Source: Melieria omissa (Eukaryota; Arthropoda; Insecta; Diptera; Ulidiidae). Taken from it: DNA of 64,000 bases. Under the pieces are notes generated by a model. That model did no database searches and was not told where the DNA came from. It saw nothing but the letters and a program-made list of their open reading frames with translations. The stretch covers positions 101,184,536 to 101,248,535 of the forward strand of contig OZ020267.1 in the NCBI GenBank assembly GCA_963971225.1. Reading direction: 5' to 3'. Below, in pieces: positions 35,976 through 48,061 of the stretch. The number at the start of each line of letters is the position of its first letter. Within the stretch, counting starts at the first letter, position 1. A program made the position numbers and the translations under genes.

Positions 35976-38609
35976 AGAGGTAACAAAGTCATGACTTATA
36001 AAAATCCAGGCAAAAAATGATTGACACCTGGTTTGTTTTATGAATAACGTGGAACACAGCGGCCAGAATATGCCAAAGCTGGGTTATGAGACATGTGCAA
36101 GAATCTATGGTCCGCAGATCTGTGCAATTTAAAGCAACTTTGAATGTTTCTCAAAACAATTGTACAATACAAATTTTAACCAACTGAAGCCAACTGTCTA
36201 TAGGTTGATTATAAAATTGCAGCTTCCAATTAGAATTTGTATGCTTCAACTGGAATTTGCCATATAAAACTTGCCAAAAATCGCTTCACGAACCAAAAAT
36301 GTGAGTGCATTAGCACTCGCCAGCCACCGCTGTCCGCAATGCGTAGTGCGAAATGAAAAAGCAAATATATTTATCAATTAAAGCTTACAATAAATACACA
36401 CAAGCAATTGAATTACCTTGCCGTGTATTGACGCTTCCGAGTATTTGTTGCAGTTGTTGCAGCAGCAGCGACAGCCGCGCCCGGCCCGATGGTGTTTACT
36501 CAGCTGCAGCGGCGGCCACAAGTTGAATTAAACGCGTTTCTTGTTAATTGTAGCTTATGTTACTTTTTTCAATATACTTTTCAGTTAAATTTTAAGCATA
36601 AAACGCTAAAATTTGTAAAAAAAAAAGTTATTTAGTTGGCAAAAGTGACTGCAAAGCGCAAACAACGTTGCCACTTGGCAATAAATTTCCAGGAATTTTT
36701 TGTTGTTCCCTCCACAGTCGCACAGATGACAACTGATAGCAATGCGAAAAATCCAACTGGGTGGGTAGTGGCACCGACTTGAAGTGGAAAATACGCGAAA
36801 AGTGGCAGGCAACAATGCTGCGGAAAAAAGTCGCGCAGGCAAATCATGAATGAAACGCAAAGAAACACAGCGCAAAGCGGAAAGAAGGCGAATAACTGAG
36901 AAGCAGTGGGTGCCGTTGCTAAATTCTTATCTGTTTTTTTTAACACACGTTTGCTTTGCTTTTATCAATAAAAAAGCGCTTTTGCCACCACACGAAAGCA
37001 AAAATTCTTTACCACTTTGCAGCCAACTTTAAAGCAAATTAAAAAATTTTAATTTGTCCCCTCTTTCGACGCTTTTGTAACAAACATTTTTCGCTGCGCT
37101 TTGCTGCTTTTTTCGCTGCAAATTTGTACAAGCAGAACTTGTATTTTATTAATTTTATTTTATTTTTGTTAAACGCTCTCTTGCAGTGGCAATTTTTTGC
37201 TATACATTTTGCCTTTTTTATTTTTGCTATTTTATTTCAGCTTTTTTGTTTGTTTCTTTCCTTTTTTGCAGTTCCGCAATTTAATTCGATTTTCACTTTG
37301 CTTTGTGTTTGGGTTTTGTTCTGCCACAAATCTTTTTCAACGCTCGCCTTGCGCCAATTCTCACAATTTCCACGCTTTTAACTAATTAAGGACCAGCACA
37401 ACTCACTTTGCTTAGGCTTTTTGTGCAATTTTTTGCTGCTTTCTTGCAGTTAAAACTTTTTCCATAAATTTTCTTATTAATATATTTTTTTTTGCACACG
37501 TATTTTCCTTAGCGCTCACTGACAACCGCTTTGCTCACAATCGATCCGCCATTTGTATCTCAACTGACGTTCGTTTGCAACAGCGAAGAATTTTTCCGTT
37601 GAAATTTTTCTCATCTATGCTTTGTGTAGCAATTCGTTGTATTTGGCAGTTGAGACGTATTGCAGAGTTGCAACTTGTAGATACTTTATACATAACGGCA
37701 AGGAAAATGTGTAGAGAAACGTCAGAACATAGTTGCTGGCAATCCTGTTGCACAGTTTGAGAAGTGTTGCAACTGGATATCTGAGCACTTTGAACAATGG
37801 CTGTGCAGGGTTGTTTTCCTATAGTGCATAATTTTTTCAACAAAATAAAACAAAAGAGGCGTGGCTGAAACACGTAATTTAAAAAAAAAATTAATGTTGA
37901 AAATTTGTCTTCAATAATACGAAAACTTGAACAAATTGTTGGACAGAGATATGAGATAGGGAAAACATACAACAACAAACAAACAATATGTGTGTGTATT
38001 AAATTATTTTTTAAAAATTGCAAGTTGTAATAGTAAGTTGTAAGTTTGTTATTATTTAATTTAAAGCATTTAAGATATATTAAATTTTCGACGGCAGCTG
38101 CACATTGCACTTTCTACAAATTAAGCATTAAGCCAAACACCTATGAAAAATACAGTTTGGGAGCTACTGCTTATATTATCAATTACCACACAATTCGACG
38201 ATGGACTTCAAAACTGTTTTCTCTTCGCATTGATATTGTGCTCCTTCGTTTGAGCAGCATTGGACAGTTTTTTATACTTTCAACAACATTTTGGAGGTTA
38301 TGAAAAGCTTGCGTTCTTAAGAGCGCTTAAAAGTAGGCAACAATGTTTTTATAAGGCGGGTTGTTTTGTAAGGAATGCAGGTTTCGGTGAAATAGAAAAA
38401 TTTTTAGAATACAATTTTATTTTTTTTTTTTAATTCATTTAAAATAAATAAATAAATAATAAAAATAAATAAATAAAATTAAACTAGTTGGAGTGAAGTC
38501 GTAATATTGAGAGAAAAATAACTGACTAAAACAAAAAAAAATTATAAATGTATAAAATCAAGTAAATATTGAATAAAAAATTTAAAAAGTATTTATAAAA
38601 AATTTAAAA
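35976..38609. other. non-coding DNA with island at 36420-37560
   Basis: A minus-strand donor-like CAAG/GTAATT at 36415-36417 follows a CAG-rich stretch that could encode Gln or Ala runs, but no start codon or acceptor can be fixed. Other frames lack domains. T-rich sequence spans 37100-37500. Confidence 0.35.
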
Positions 38610-40658
38610 ATAAATAAGGCCAAACTAAGCCCATTGTGTCACCACAGGATCTCTAACCCCTTTTTGTTAGGATGTCTCGAATCAGCCCGAACAGGTGATG
38701 AGACCCTTTGTGTCAACCTCTGATAAGTCCGCGAGGTTGGCTGTGTGGTAAAACCCTAAGTGTTTTTTCAGTTTCCTGCAAAGAGTGGGAAAAGTACAGA
38801 GTAAGTGGAGAATTGTTTCTTCTTCCTCTATGTTTCTGTAGCTTCTGCAGAAGTCGTTGGTCAGGTGGCCCAGCCCTAATCTGATAGCGTGGCTGGCAAG
38901 GATGCAGTGACCAGTGATGACTCTGGCAACAACCTTTGGTGCGCTTCCCGTCCAGCTTTGGCCAGTTGCGCTGTCTTGCCTGTCTCTGAGGCCGCCCATG
39001 CATTGTTAGCGGCTTTTGTCATCGCTTCCTCTATCACCAGCTTGAAAGTACTCAATGGAATACCTAAGCCAGCGAGCTCTGAGGATAGCTCCTTGGTCGT
39101 TCCTTGTCCAGCCAATTCGTCTGCCTTGCAGTTCCCCAGGATATCTCTGTGGCCAGGCACCCATATGAGGTGGATTTTAAGCTGCTCAGCCATCTCATCA
39201 TGAGATTTGCGGCAGCTGATCACTGTTTTGGAAGTCAGAACATGAGACCCTAGGCTTTGATAGCCGTTTGGCTGTCAGAGAGAATGCTAATATCTCGCCT
39301 AGAGACACTGCCCTCTTTGATCCACTTCAGGGCAGCTTCAATGGCTGAATCATCCGCTTGGAACACGCTACAGTGGCACGCTAAATTACTTCCGGCAGTC
39401 TAAAGAAGTAATTTATACCAAGTGAGTCTGAGAAGACGCCTCCACCAACAGCTCCGTTTAACTTGGAGCCGTCGGCGTAGATCTGGTGCGAGTTCCCTAT
39501 TAAGGTTACTGAGGTCTCCTCCCAGTTGTTCCTGTCTGGAATGGTGCTAATGAACTTTTTGTTAATTTGGAATTGGGGGGGGGGGTATAGGAGGAAGAGG
39601 GTAAGTATCCTGGCATGACCCATGTTAGACTCCGACCGTTGGCCGGTAGCCCATAGTCTGTGGTTTGTTATAGCCGCTGATTTCCTACAGTGTAGATCTA
39701 GCGGAATAAGGTGAAGTAGGGCTTCTAAAGCTGAGGTTGGTGTTGTCCTAAGAGCGTCCGTGATGATGACGCATGCTGCCCTTTGAACTTTGCGGAGGTG
39801 TTGGAGATGCAATGTTTTCCCCAAAGCATTCCACCATGCCAAGCAGCTATAGATTAGGATGGGTCGGACGACAGCTGTGTAGACCCAGTGCGTCATGTTT
39901 GGTTTTAGTCTCCAGGTTGTCCCCAGTGCCTTTTTGCAGGTATATAAGGCGATCGTTGCCTTTTTGACCCTATGGAGGATGTTCGGCTTCCAGCTCAATC
40001 TCTTGTCAAAAATGTCTCCAAGGAATTGTGCTTCATTCTTGAAAGGGATTTCTGTGTTGTTTAGTGATAGAGGAGGTATTGGTGGGGCTTATACTTCCTC
40101 GTGAAGAGGACAACCTCTGTCCTCTTAGGGTTGATGCCTAATCCTCAACTGGTAACCCAGCCGTTGACCTTGTTTAGCAGCACCTGCATTAGATCTCTGA
40201 TCGAGTTGGGAAACTTGCCCGAGATAGTGAGAACTATGTCGTCTGCATACGCCGCCACCTTGCCGCAACCCCCTCCCAGGGACTGGAGCAGTTCGTTTAC
40301 TACCGGGTTCCAGAGGGGGTTCCTGTTCACGCCTCTCGAGGTAGAAGAGTCGCCAAGTTCAGGGCAGATAACTCTGCTCTGCAGAAGATTATCCACCCAG
40401 TTCACCAGGCCACGTTCCACCCCAAGCCTGGCGAGCGCGCCCGTGATGGCTGTAAGCTCGACGTTTTTGAAAGCCCGCTCTTTGTCCAGGAAAGCAGCTA
40501 AAGTGTATTCGTGTGGGTGTGTTCGAGTGATTTCTCAATCGTGTGGGTCAGGGAATGTAAAGCTGTGTCTACAGATTTCCTCTTAATGTAGGCATGCTGA
40601 CTCTTTGAAATGAGATCCTGTCGAATGGTTTGTCGTAAGTGACAAATGACAATAGTAT
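38610..40658 (-). pseudogene. large LINE relic: reverse transcriptase and RNase H
   Basis: This is the best-preserved retrotransposon in the window. On the minus strand it encodes SQHAYIKRKSVDTAL (about 40610) and the RT active site AAYADDIVL (about 40240). Next comes RT thumb sequence ALGTTWRLKPNMTHWVYTAV with RPILIYSCLAWW, then RNase H with IYADGSKLNGAVGGGVFS (about 39490), SDSQTAIKA (about 39270) and IWVPGHRDILGNCKADE (about 39165). A knuckle EEEETILHLLC (about 38815) follows, with one Cys replaced by Tyr. RT followed by RNase H excludes the Jockey type and fits the I, R1 or LOA groups. At least three frameshifts or stops inactivate it. The endonuclease is missing; the 5' side ends at the solo LTR at 40659. 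An 11-base G run (39565-39575) lies in the coding part. Confidence 0.9.
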
Positions 40659-41106
40659 TGTTACGAATACTAGTTCTAGTGGGCTAGTACGTCTCTCTGG
40701 ATTGCGCAATATAAATAAAACACACTCAATTTTTCAAACGCAGTCAATAAAAAACCAACTATCACTTTATTTCACAAATTTCACACCTTACTGTCTTTAC
40801 ACTTAATTACTCCGTGTGGCACCTTCACTTGTCTAAACCAAGACTGACTCTCTGCGCCGTACTCGGCTGCCTTTTATACCTGTCCAGTTATCGCGCAGAT
40901 CGTTCCCGCACATTCTAATTGGACTAGAAGTTTCCATTATTATCGCGGGCCATCATTGCCAGATCGAATTATAGCAAGTCGCTGTACTTTAAAGTGCGTG
41001 CCTAAAAGTATGCCCGTAAAAGCCTTCATAGCACGGCGCGTAGAGACAGGGCGCCTTGCACAGCGATCGGCTGTTTAGCACAGCGACAGATTGTTTTATC
41101 GTTATA
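40659..41106 (-). mobile_element. solo gypsy-type LTR (copy 1, 448 bp)
   Basis: Its plus-strand ends are TGTTACG and CGTTATA, flanked by the 4-bp direct repeat GTAT at 40655-40658 and 41107-41110. Read on the minus strand it has a TATA box (TATAAAAGG) and a polyadenylation signal in GAAATAAAGTG. It shares long blocks with the LTR at 62372, including GCCTAAAAGTATGC (41000-41013). No internal retrotransposon genes flank it, so it is a product of LTR-LTR recombination. Confidence 0.75.
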
Positions 41107-41110
41107 GTAT

Positions 41111-42110
41111 GAACACAAAAATAAAACTAGCTTAACTGTCACATAGCAATAAAGAACTAAAAATAAATTAATGAAATAAAAAAAATGTTTCAAAGTATAA
41201 ACTAAGAAATAATTTAATTGAAAAATTGAAATAAAAAAATTTATAAAAGTATTAAACAAAGTAAAAATAATTAAAAATAATTAAAAAAAATTCAAAATAA
41301 ATGAAATTGACCTAATTGGTGTCACTTAGTAATAACAAAACAAGAAAAAATTATTGAATAAATTTTAAAATATTTATAAAAGTACAGTAAAAAGTAAAAG
41401 TAGTTTCTAAAAAAAATTTAAATATATAAAATTAGACTAACCGGGGTGACATAGAAATAATGAGAAAAAAATTAATGGCAACAATTTAACTTAAAAAATT
41501 GATTGAAATAGCGAATATACAAAAAAATGTTTAATGAAACAAATTTTTAAAAATGTAATTAATTAATTTTTACTATAATTGTTTTTTGAAGCCTTTCTTC
41601 ATTTTCTAAGAAAGAAATGTGTACTTGTTTTTTTATTAATAATGTTAAAAAAATTTGAATATAAATTTTGTATATAGATAATTTTTCTTTTGACACATTT
41701 TTAATTTTTACAATAATTGCTTTTTGAAGATTTATTGATTTTAAACAATTGATTTTTAATTTATTTTTTTTAATTAAAATTAGTTAATTTTCAAAATTTT
41801 TGATTTCATAATTGTTTTTTAAATAATTGTTTCGAATGTTTTTTTTAGTTTTTCTCCTTTTGTGTTATTTCGAATTTTTTGATGTCTTAATTTTGTGTTT
41901 AATAAAATATAAGCAATTAGTGTTAAAGCTGTTTAATTTTTTATATTTTGACATATTTGTTTTTCTTATTAAAACATAAATTACTTTTTTTAGTTTTTTT
42001 TGGTTATTTATCTTTTTCATATTTAATGTTTTATTATTTGAACTGATTTCTTTAGTTATTTAGTTGAAAATGACTAAACATATTAAAATATGTTTCAAGT
42101 GTTTGAAATC
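41111..42110. other. AT-rich non-coding DNA
   Basis: Low-complexity A/T sequence with no gene and no recognisable transposon. The right half is T-rich. Confidence 0.6.
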
Positions 42111-44290
42111 TGAACCGACAGCTGTCAACCCTGTGCCAGCTGGCTGGCCACTTGTCACACAAACATGAAATTGGAACTTTGGAACTTGCACACCTGCTGG
42201 AATCCGCAAATATGGAACTTTGGAAGTGCGTGGCGTCGTGTGCCAATGCCGAGCCGAACGGCTGCGCCGCGCACGAGAGCTTTTTCGAAGAACTTTACGT
42301 CACAGCTGGCTGTGGCTGGTCGGCGTGTGCAGCCCCCCGTAAAGACGACGAAAGCACTGTGGCAAGGATAACAGCACAACAACAACAACAACACAAACAA
42401 CACCGACAAGTGCGGCAATGTATCCTTTTTTTCAGCTGCCGCCGCCGTCAGAGATGGACGTCGATGTCGACGTCAACGTCGGCTGGCTGGCTGCCTGGCT
42501 GGCTGCATGGCTGGCTGGCTGTGTTGGCTTCGCTTCGCCTCGGTTCGGTTCAGTTCAGTTCAGTTGGTTGCCAGTGAGAAATTTTCGATGTGAACTGTCA
42601 GTCATGGAGTTCCAGTCGTCGGGTCAATTTGGAACGTGAAATACAACGCGCACGTTGCACGCCATACGAATTGATTACAACTACAATAACAACCACAACA
42701 AAAAAATTAAAATGAAGCTAGCAAAAATTGCACAGCAAAAAAAATTCCACACTCAGCTAAAAATAGCAACAATAGAAAATTAAAAAAATTTAAATAAATA
42801 AATATACAAAATGTATAAAATTATGGCAAAGCTACTCGAACAACAACAACAATAAGGTTCTTTAAAAAATTCTCGTGAAAAGATATAAATAAATTTTAAA
42901 TTTTTCATGTGCTTTGGCAAATTGTGAAGAGTGCGTGTCCACAGAGTGAAGAAAATGTGTTGGTAATAAAAATTTGATTTTATTTCGTCTAATTTCTATA
43001 AATCTTGCATAGTTGACGGAACAGCCGCGTGTTGCTTTGGGCGCTCGCACGCGTTTGTTGCGTTGCGTTCGATGTGTTGTCTGCGATTTAACTGAGTGCG
43101 AGTGTGTGTGTGATGGTGAGAGTGCGAGTGCGTCCGTGTGTGTGTGTGTGTGTCCTTTGACGGAGTCCCGCGCGGCTGGTTGGTATGCGTGCAGTTTAAT
43201 TTAAATTACAAATCAATTACAACAACAACAAAAAACGAGAGTAATACAACATAACCAGCAATGACTGCCGCCCCCAACACACACACACACACACACACAT
43301 ACAAATTCTAAAGAGCGCACAGTTGCGGCAAATCGAACGCCGAGAAGTGTTGCCAACGTTGTTGAAAAAGCAAAACAACAAAAACCTTGTCAGATAAATG
43401 CGGAATTTATTGAAAATCATAAAAAAATAAATAAAATAAAAATAACAAGAATAAAATTATAATAAAAACTAACCAAGTGCGCCACATTGCAAAGCAGTAT
43501 GTGCAAAATATGTGTGTGTGTGTGTGTGTGTGTCGGTCAGCTCAACTTTTTATGCTCCACATACAACGACGGCCGCCACACAGCATCAACGTTGCTGTCC
43601 GTTTGCCTTCGGGCAGCACTCGCCCCGCCATTTCAAGTGCTTTGGCGTTTCGTTGCTGGGCCACAATGTGCGCCTGACCGACGCTATCAGCTCCTTTGCT
43701 TGTTTCTATGTGTGTGTGTGTGTGTGTGTGCCGCTAAGCTTCAGGTAGCTGTTAGCTGGCAGTTATTATTATCGCAACAACAGTTTTCTATACAATATTG
43801 TTGTTGTTATTGTTGCTGTTATTATTGTTGTATTTATTACCTTCATAATGAATCCCGCATCCCACAACTTTCATGTCGACCGTCTGTGTCGTGTTAGTTG
43901 CGGCGCGTTTGGCCTCTCAGTTGAAAAACGTGCTCCGCATTTTGCAATCAGCTGCGCAATACAACAACAACAACAAAGTCAAAAAACCACAACCTCAATA
44001 ACAACTAAGTGCGCTCAAATCAAGCAACCGCGTCTTAGTCGCTTCAGCACCGCACTGTCCATACGGCTCTCTGACTTTCTAACTGTCGTTCTCGCTGTCA
44101 AACGCTGCCATCGTCCGTTTCTTCGACCCGACAACGCTTCGAATAACCGATATTTGGAAAAGGTTTGTATGTCACTTGTAGAAAATTCATTTATGCTTTT
44201 GACATTCCCACGCTTTTCATTTCCGTGTCCGTTTAACGTCGTCTGCGCCGTTTTATAGGCAATAATTTTTGCAGCTTTTTGGTAATTAAT
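42111..44290. other. GC-richer island with microsatellites
   Basis: Contains a GGCT run (42480-42520), CAA tracts and CA/TG repeats at 43135-43152, 43276-43301, 43510-43533 and 43709-43729. Open frames occur on both strands (up to 141 codons), with no domains and with repeat-derived Cys/Val runs. A promoter or untranslated exon is possible but unproven. Confidence 0.4.
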
Positions 44291-45650
44291 TTTTGCTTTT
44301 TGGTTTCAGTTCAGTCAACTCGCTTCAATTTTGGTCTTGCAATTTTTTCAGTTACTTAATATTCAAATTTGTTTAAATTTTCACATTTTTCATGTCATGT
44401 TTTTTAAGAATTAAATATTAAAAATTGTTGTTCTGTTTTTTGAATAATAATAGAAAGTAAATGTAATTTTCTAAATTCTATTAGTTATTTTTTTTAGCAC
44501 ATTTTTATAATATTTTGTTTTAAATTTTTGAAAAGTTTTCAATGAATTGGTTTATTAAAATTATTTTTTTGAAATTATTATTTTGTAAATAATTTTAGTT
44601 TTTGTACTTTTAACAATTATTTCTTTTTAACAAAATTTAACTTTTTTTTTATTTTTAAAGTAATAATTTTTTCTTTTTTTTATGTTTTTTGAATGATGGA
44701 AAAATTTAAATATAAGTTTTTAAATAGTTTTTTATTTGGTAAAGTACTTTTATAAATTTCTCAACAATTTCAATTTTTGTAAAATTAACAATAATAATTT
44801 TTTTTAACAATAATTTAATTTCTTTATTTAAAAGAAAAAATTTTTAATCATTTATATTTTTGTAATTTTAACAACTTTTTTAACAAGAACTACACTTTTT
44901 TTATTTTTTTCTTTTATTGTTGAATGTTTTGAATGCTGAAGAAATTTAAATATAAAGTTTTACATGGATAAAGTTTTTATATGTTTACACATTTTTATAA
45001 TACTTTTGAATAAGTTAAGTTTTTCTTTAAATTATAACAATCATTTTAGTTAGTAACTTTTAATTTTTTGTTATGTTTTTGAAATGTTTTTGAAAATAAA
45101 AAAAAAATTTTTAAGCATTTGTTTTTTCATGTTGTTTTTCATGTTTTTCATTTGTTAATACATTTTTATAAAATTTGAAAAATTATTATTAGTTAAAATT
45201 ATTAAATTTCATTATTTAATTATTTAATTAATTATTTAATTATTATTTAATTTTTACAATAATTTACTTAATTTCATGTAATTTTAAATTTTTTAATTTT
45301 TGTTATGGTTTTTGAATGACCATGAAATGTAAAAATAAATATTTCCTAATACATCACACAATTGTTTTTTAATTTTTTAATTCATATAATAAGTTTATTT
45401 TAATTAAAGTTTTTTGGTTTTTTGAATAACAATGACGAATTTGTAAGATACATTTTTAAATAGCTATATTTTTTGATTATTTTTTAACACATTTTCATAA
45501 TAATTTTCATATTTTCTAATTTTTACAATAATTCATTCTCTTCTTCTTCTTTTTGAAGCCTTTTGTTTGGTTTTAAAGTAATAAGTTTGTCGTTTTTGTT
45601 GTCCTTTTTAATAAAATGAAGAAGTTTCAAGGTAAATTTTAAATTAATTA
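44291..45650. other. AT-rich low-complexity DNA
   Basis: Poly-T with short A/T words. Nothing recognisable. Ends at the TA preceding the mariner-like element. Confidence 0.65.
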
Positions 45651-46789
45651 TTTCAATTGAAGTGTAACATGTTAAACAGTGGTTTCTTTAATCAGTATTA
45701 GTAATTTTTATTTGAAATTGGTCTCAAATTGTCAGAAGCTATATTCTTTTTAAGGACTTTAAATTAATTTTCAATATGACCTCTTTTTGACTCAATAACA
45801 GCAGCCAATCGACTGGCAAATGCATCGCAAGAAGCTCGAATTACACCCTGCAGAATTTTCGTCCATTCACGGATCAGGGCACGTTTCAGGGCATCGATGC
45901 TTTCATATTTATTTTGCGAGACCTTACTTTCCAAAGTGCCTCATATCAATCAAAGCAAAGGCAAATTCCATAGGATTGAGGTCTTGTGAAGACGATGACC
46001 ATTCCGTTGTCGAAATGAACGCTGGGGCGTTGCGTTGAAGACAACACTGCGTAGTTCGAGCCTTATCCAATATCCAACGCGCTTTTTTTGAAAAGCTTGG
46101 CTGCCCAGGGTTTCAAGCAATCTTCCAGTATAATTTCTTGGTATGATTGAGCGTTAATTTTCACTCCTTCAGGAACCAAAACAAGCGGTGTGCGTCCTTT
46201 TTCGGTTACTCCAGGCCCAAATGCGGGTTTTTGGCGTCGATAGGGCCGCAGTTGGTCTTCGTTGATAGCTGAGCGTTATCTAAGCCAAACTATGTCGTTT
46301 TGCTTGTTCACAAACTGCTGCACGGTGAAAGGTTTGTCGTCGGTGAACACACAATTTTTGAACTCACCACATACGAGCCTCTGACGGAGCGCTTTTACTC
46401 TAAGGAGTCGCATTTTCTTTTGGGTTGCTGTAAAGTGTTGAACCTTTTGAATTTTGAAAGGCCACACCTTTAGCTTATTCCTCAAGATTCGATGCATGCT
46501 TGCGGGCGAAACACGTATGTCCTTTGCGAAAAACAAAAACTCCATTTATGCGCAAATGTTTTAACTCTGAAACGATTGCAGAAGTCCATTTTCCAGCCAA
46601 AAAAAGTGGGATCACAGAATTACGCTTCGCGTTTAGGTCCATTTCGTTTGCTATTACTCTGATTTTGGAAAACCGTTATATGCATTTGACAGATAATTCA
46701 ATGGCTATTAAGTGGTGAAAAAAATTCTCTCATTCTATTTCATACTGCAGTATTTTTGACGTTTTAAGTTGGTTACACTTCAATTGAAA
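45651..46789 (-). mobile_element. Tc1/mariner-type element with perfect 18-bp TIRs
   Basis: The ends are TTTCAATTGAAGTGTAAC and its exact inverse, each bordered by TA (45649-45650 and 46790-46791), the target duplication of this superfamily. The minus strand encodes a damaged transposase. SMHRILRNKLKVWPFKIQKV is followed by the first catalytic region CVFTDDKPF, then VNKQNDIVWLR. Past a stop come AFGPGVTEKGRTPLVLV and VKINAQSYQEIILEDCLKPW. The QDLNPMEF block holds the last catalytic Asp. The C-terminus is ALKRALIREWTKI to SKRGHIEN and a stop. The second catalytic Asp is gone (QRNAP where QDSAP is usual), and a short deletion lies beside it. Element length 1139 bp. Confidence 0.85.
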
Positions 46790-46865
46790 TACCGTGTAAC
46801 TACATTTTTTTTAATGTTGTAACATTTTTCCAATTTCAACAACTACTTTTGTATTGACGCCTGTT

Positions 46866-47351
46866 ATTATTATTATTATTGATGGGGATAGTGCACTGCG
46901 ACCTCGTAGATCTATTGTGCCCCCTTCTTGGACCTCAAAGACAATCAGTGAGTCCAGTATCCAAGAGAAATTTTAGTATGTTTCCTAAACCTCTGGATAA
47001 CCAGTCCGCACCCGATATGAGGTGATCCCCCAGGTGCTTCTTTCTCTTATGCATAAGTACAGGGCATTCTCCTAGTATATGTATCGCAGTCTCGTTTTCC
47101 TGCAAGCAGAACCTGCAATACCCGTTTTCACGGATTCCTAGTTTAGTTAGATGATAGTTCAATCTACAATGCCCTGTAAGCATTCCCGTGATAATCCTAA
47201 GATTATTTTTTGATAAAGCCATACAGTCCTCGAATCGTTTCCTATTATAGGATCCGATAACCAGCTTCGAATGCTGTAGACCTGGTTGATTTTCCCAGTA
47301 TTGATTCCTTCTGGTTATCTCGTCCTTTCTCAATAAAATGGAGGAGGCGCC
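46866..47351 (-). mobile_element. 5'-truncated I-like LINE with target-site duplication
   Basis: An 11-bp direct repeat TGACGCCTGTT flanks it exactly (46855-46865 and 47352-47362). On the minus strand the ORF is open from the truncation point to a stop near 46935. It carries IITGMLTGHCRLNYHLTKLG and the knuckle YCRFCLQENETAIHILGEC (C-x2-C-x8-H-x4-C). A short 3' UTR ends in a TAA/AAT trinucleotide tail, as in I elements. The uninterrupted frame and intact duplication mark it as the youngest LINE here. Confidence 0.85.
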
Positions 47352-47983
47352 TGACGCCTGTTTTTAAGTAATAAATTGGTCCTTTTTGTCCTGTTTTTGC
47401 AAATTGATGAAGAAAACATCAAACATTTAATTTTTTTTTGTTTTTTAAATAAGGTTAAGGTTTTCTTTGTAATTTTTACAGTTTCAGCTTGAAATATGAA
47501 AACTTTTCAGTTTTTTGCGTTTGTAATAAAAATTGACTTTATTTTAGCAAATAGATTAATTAGATTAATTAACTTTAAATAAAATATTTGTTTTCCTATG
47601 TTTTATGTTTTCTTTTTTGTTTTTCTTTTTATGTTTGTAATTTTAATTTAAATTTTAATTTTAGTGTTGAAAATTTTTAAATTTTTTTTTTCTTAAATTA
47701 ATTTTCTTGAATTATTTAATTTTTTTTAATTTTTTAAATTATAACATATTTACTTTTATTTTTTAGATTTAGATTTAATTTTTTAATTTAACATGTTTTT
47801 GTTGGTTATTTAAATTTCTAATATTATTTGTTTATTATTTATTTTTAATTATTTTAATTGACTTCTTTAGTGATTTATAAGATAGTTTCTTTCTGGCGAG
47901 ATTTTTCGACTTAGGTTTTCTTTCCTACTTTCTTTATTTAGTTTGTGTCTTATTTATGAGTTTATTAAAGTTTGAGCAATAAA
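47352..47983. other. AT-rich non-coding DNA
   Basis: T-rich low-complexity sequence without genes. Confidence 0.6.
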
Positions 47984-48061
47984 TCGTCGCTTCAGAAAAC
48001 AAATGTTGTATGTCTTACTAGGCTCCATAGAACATACAACATTCGTTTTCTGAAGCGACGA
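47984..48061. other. near-perfect 30-bp-arm hairpin
   Basis: The arms at 47984-48013 and 48032-48061 are inverse copies with one difference (position 48001), around an 18-nt loop. In a minus-strand transcript the odd pair would be a G-U wobble, so the stem is continuous. The size fits a young microRNA or short hairpin precursor. A recent inverted duplication or a tiny foldback element would look the same. No expression evidence is visible. Confidence 0.45.
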
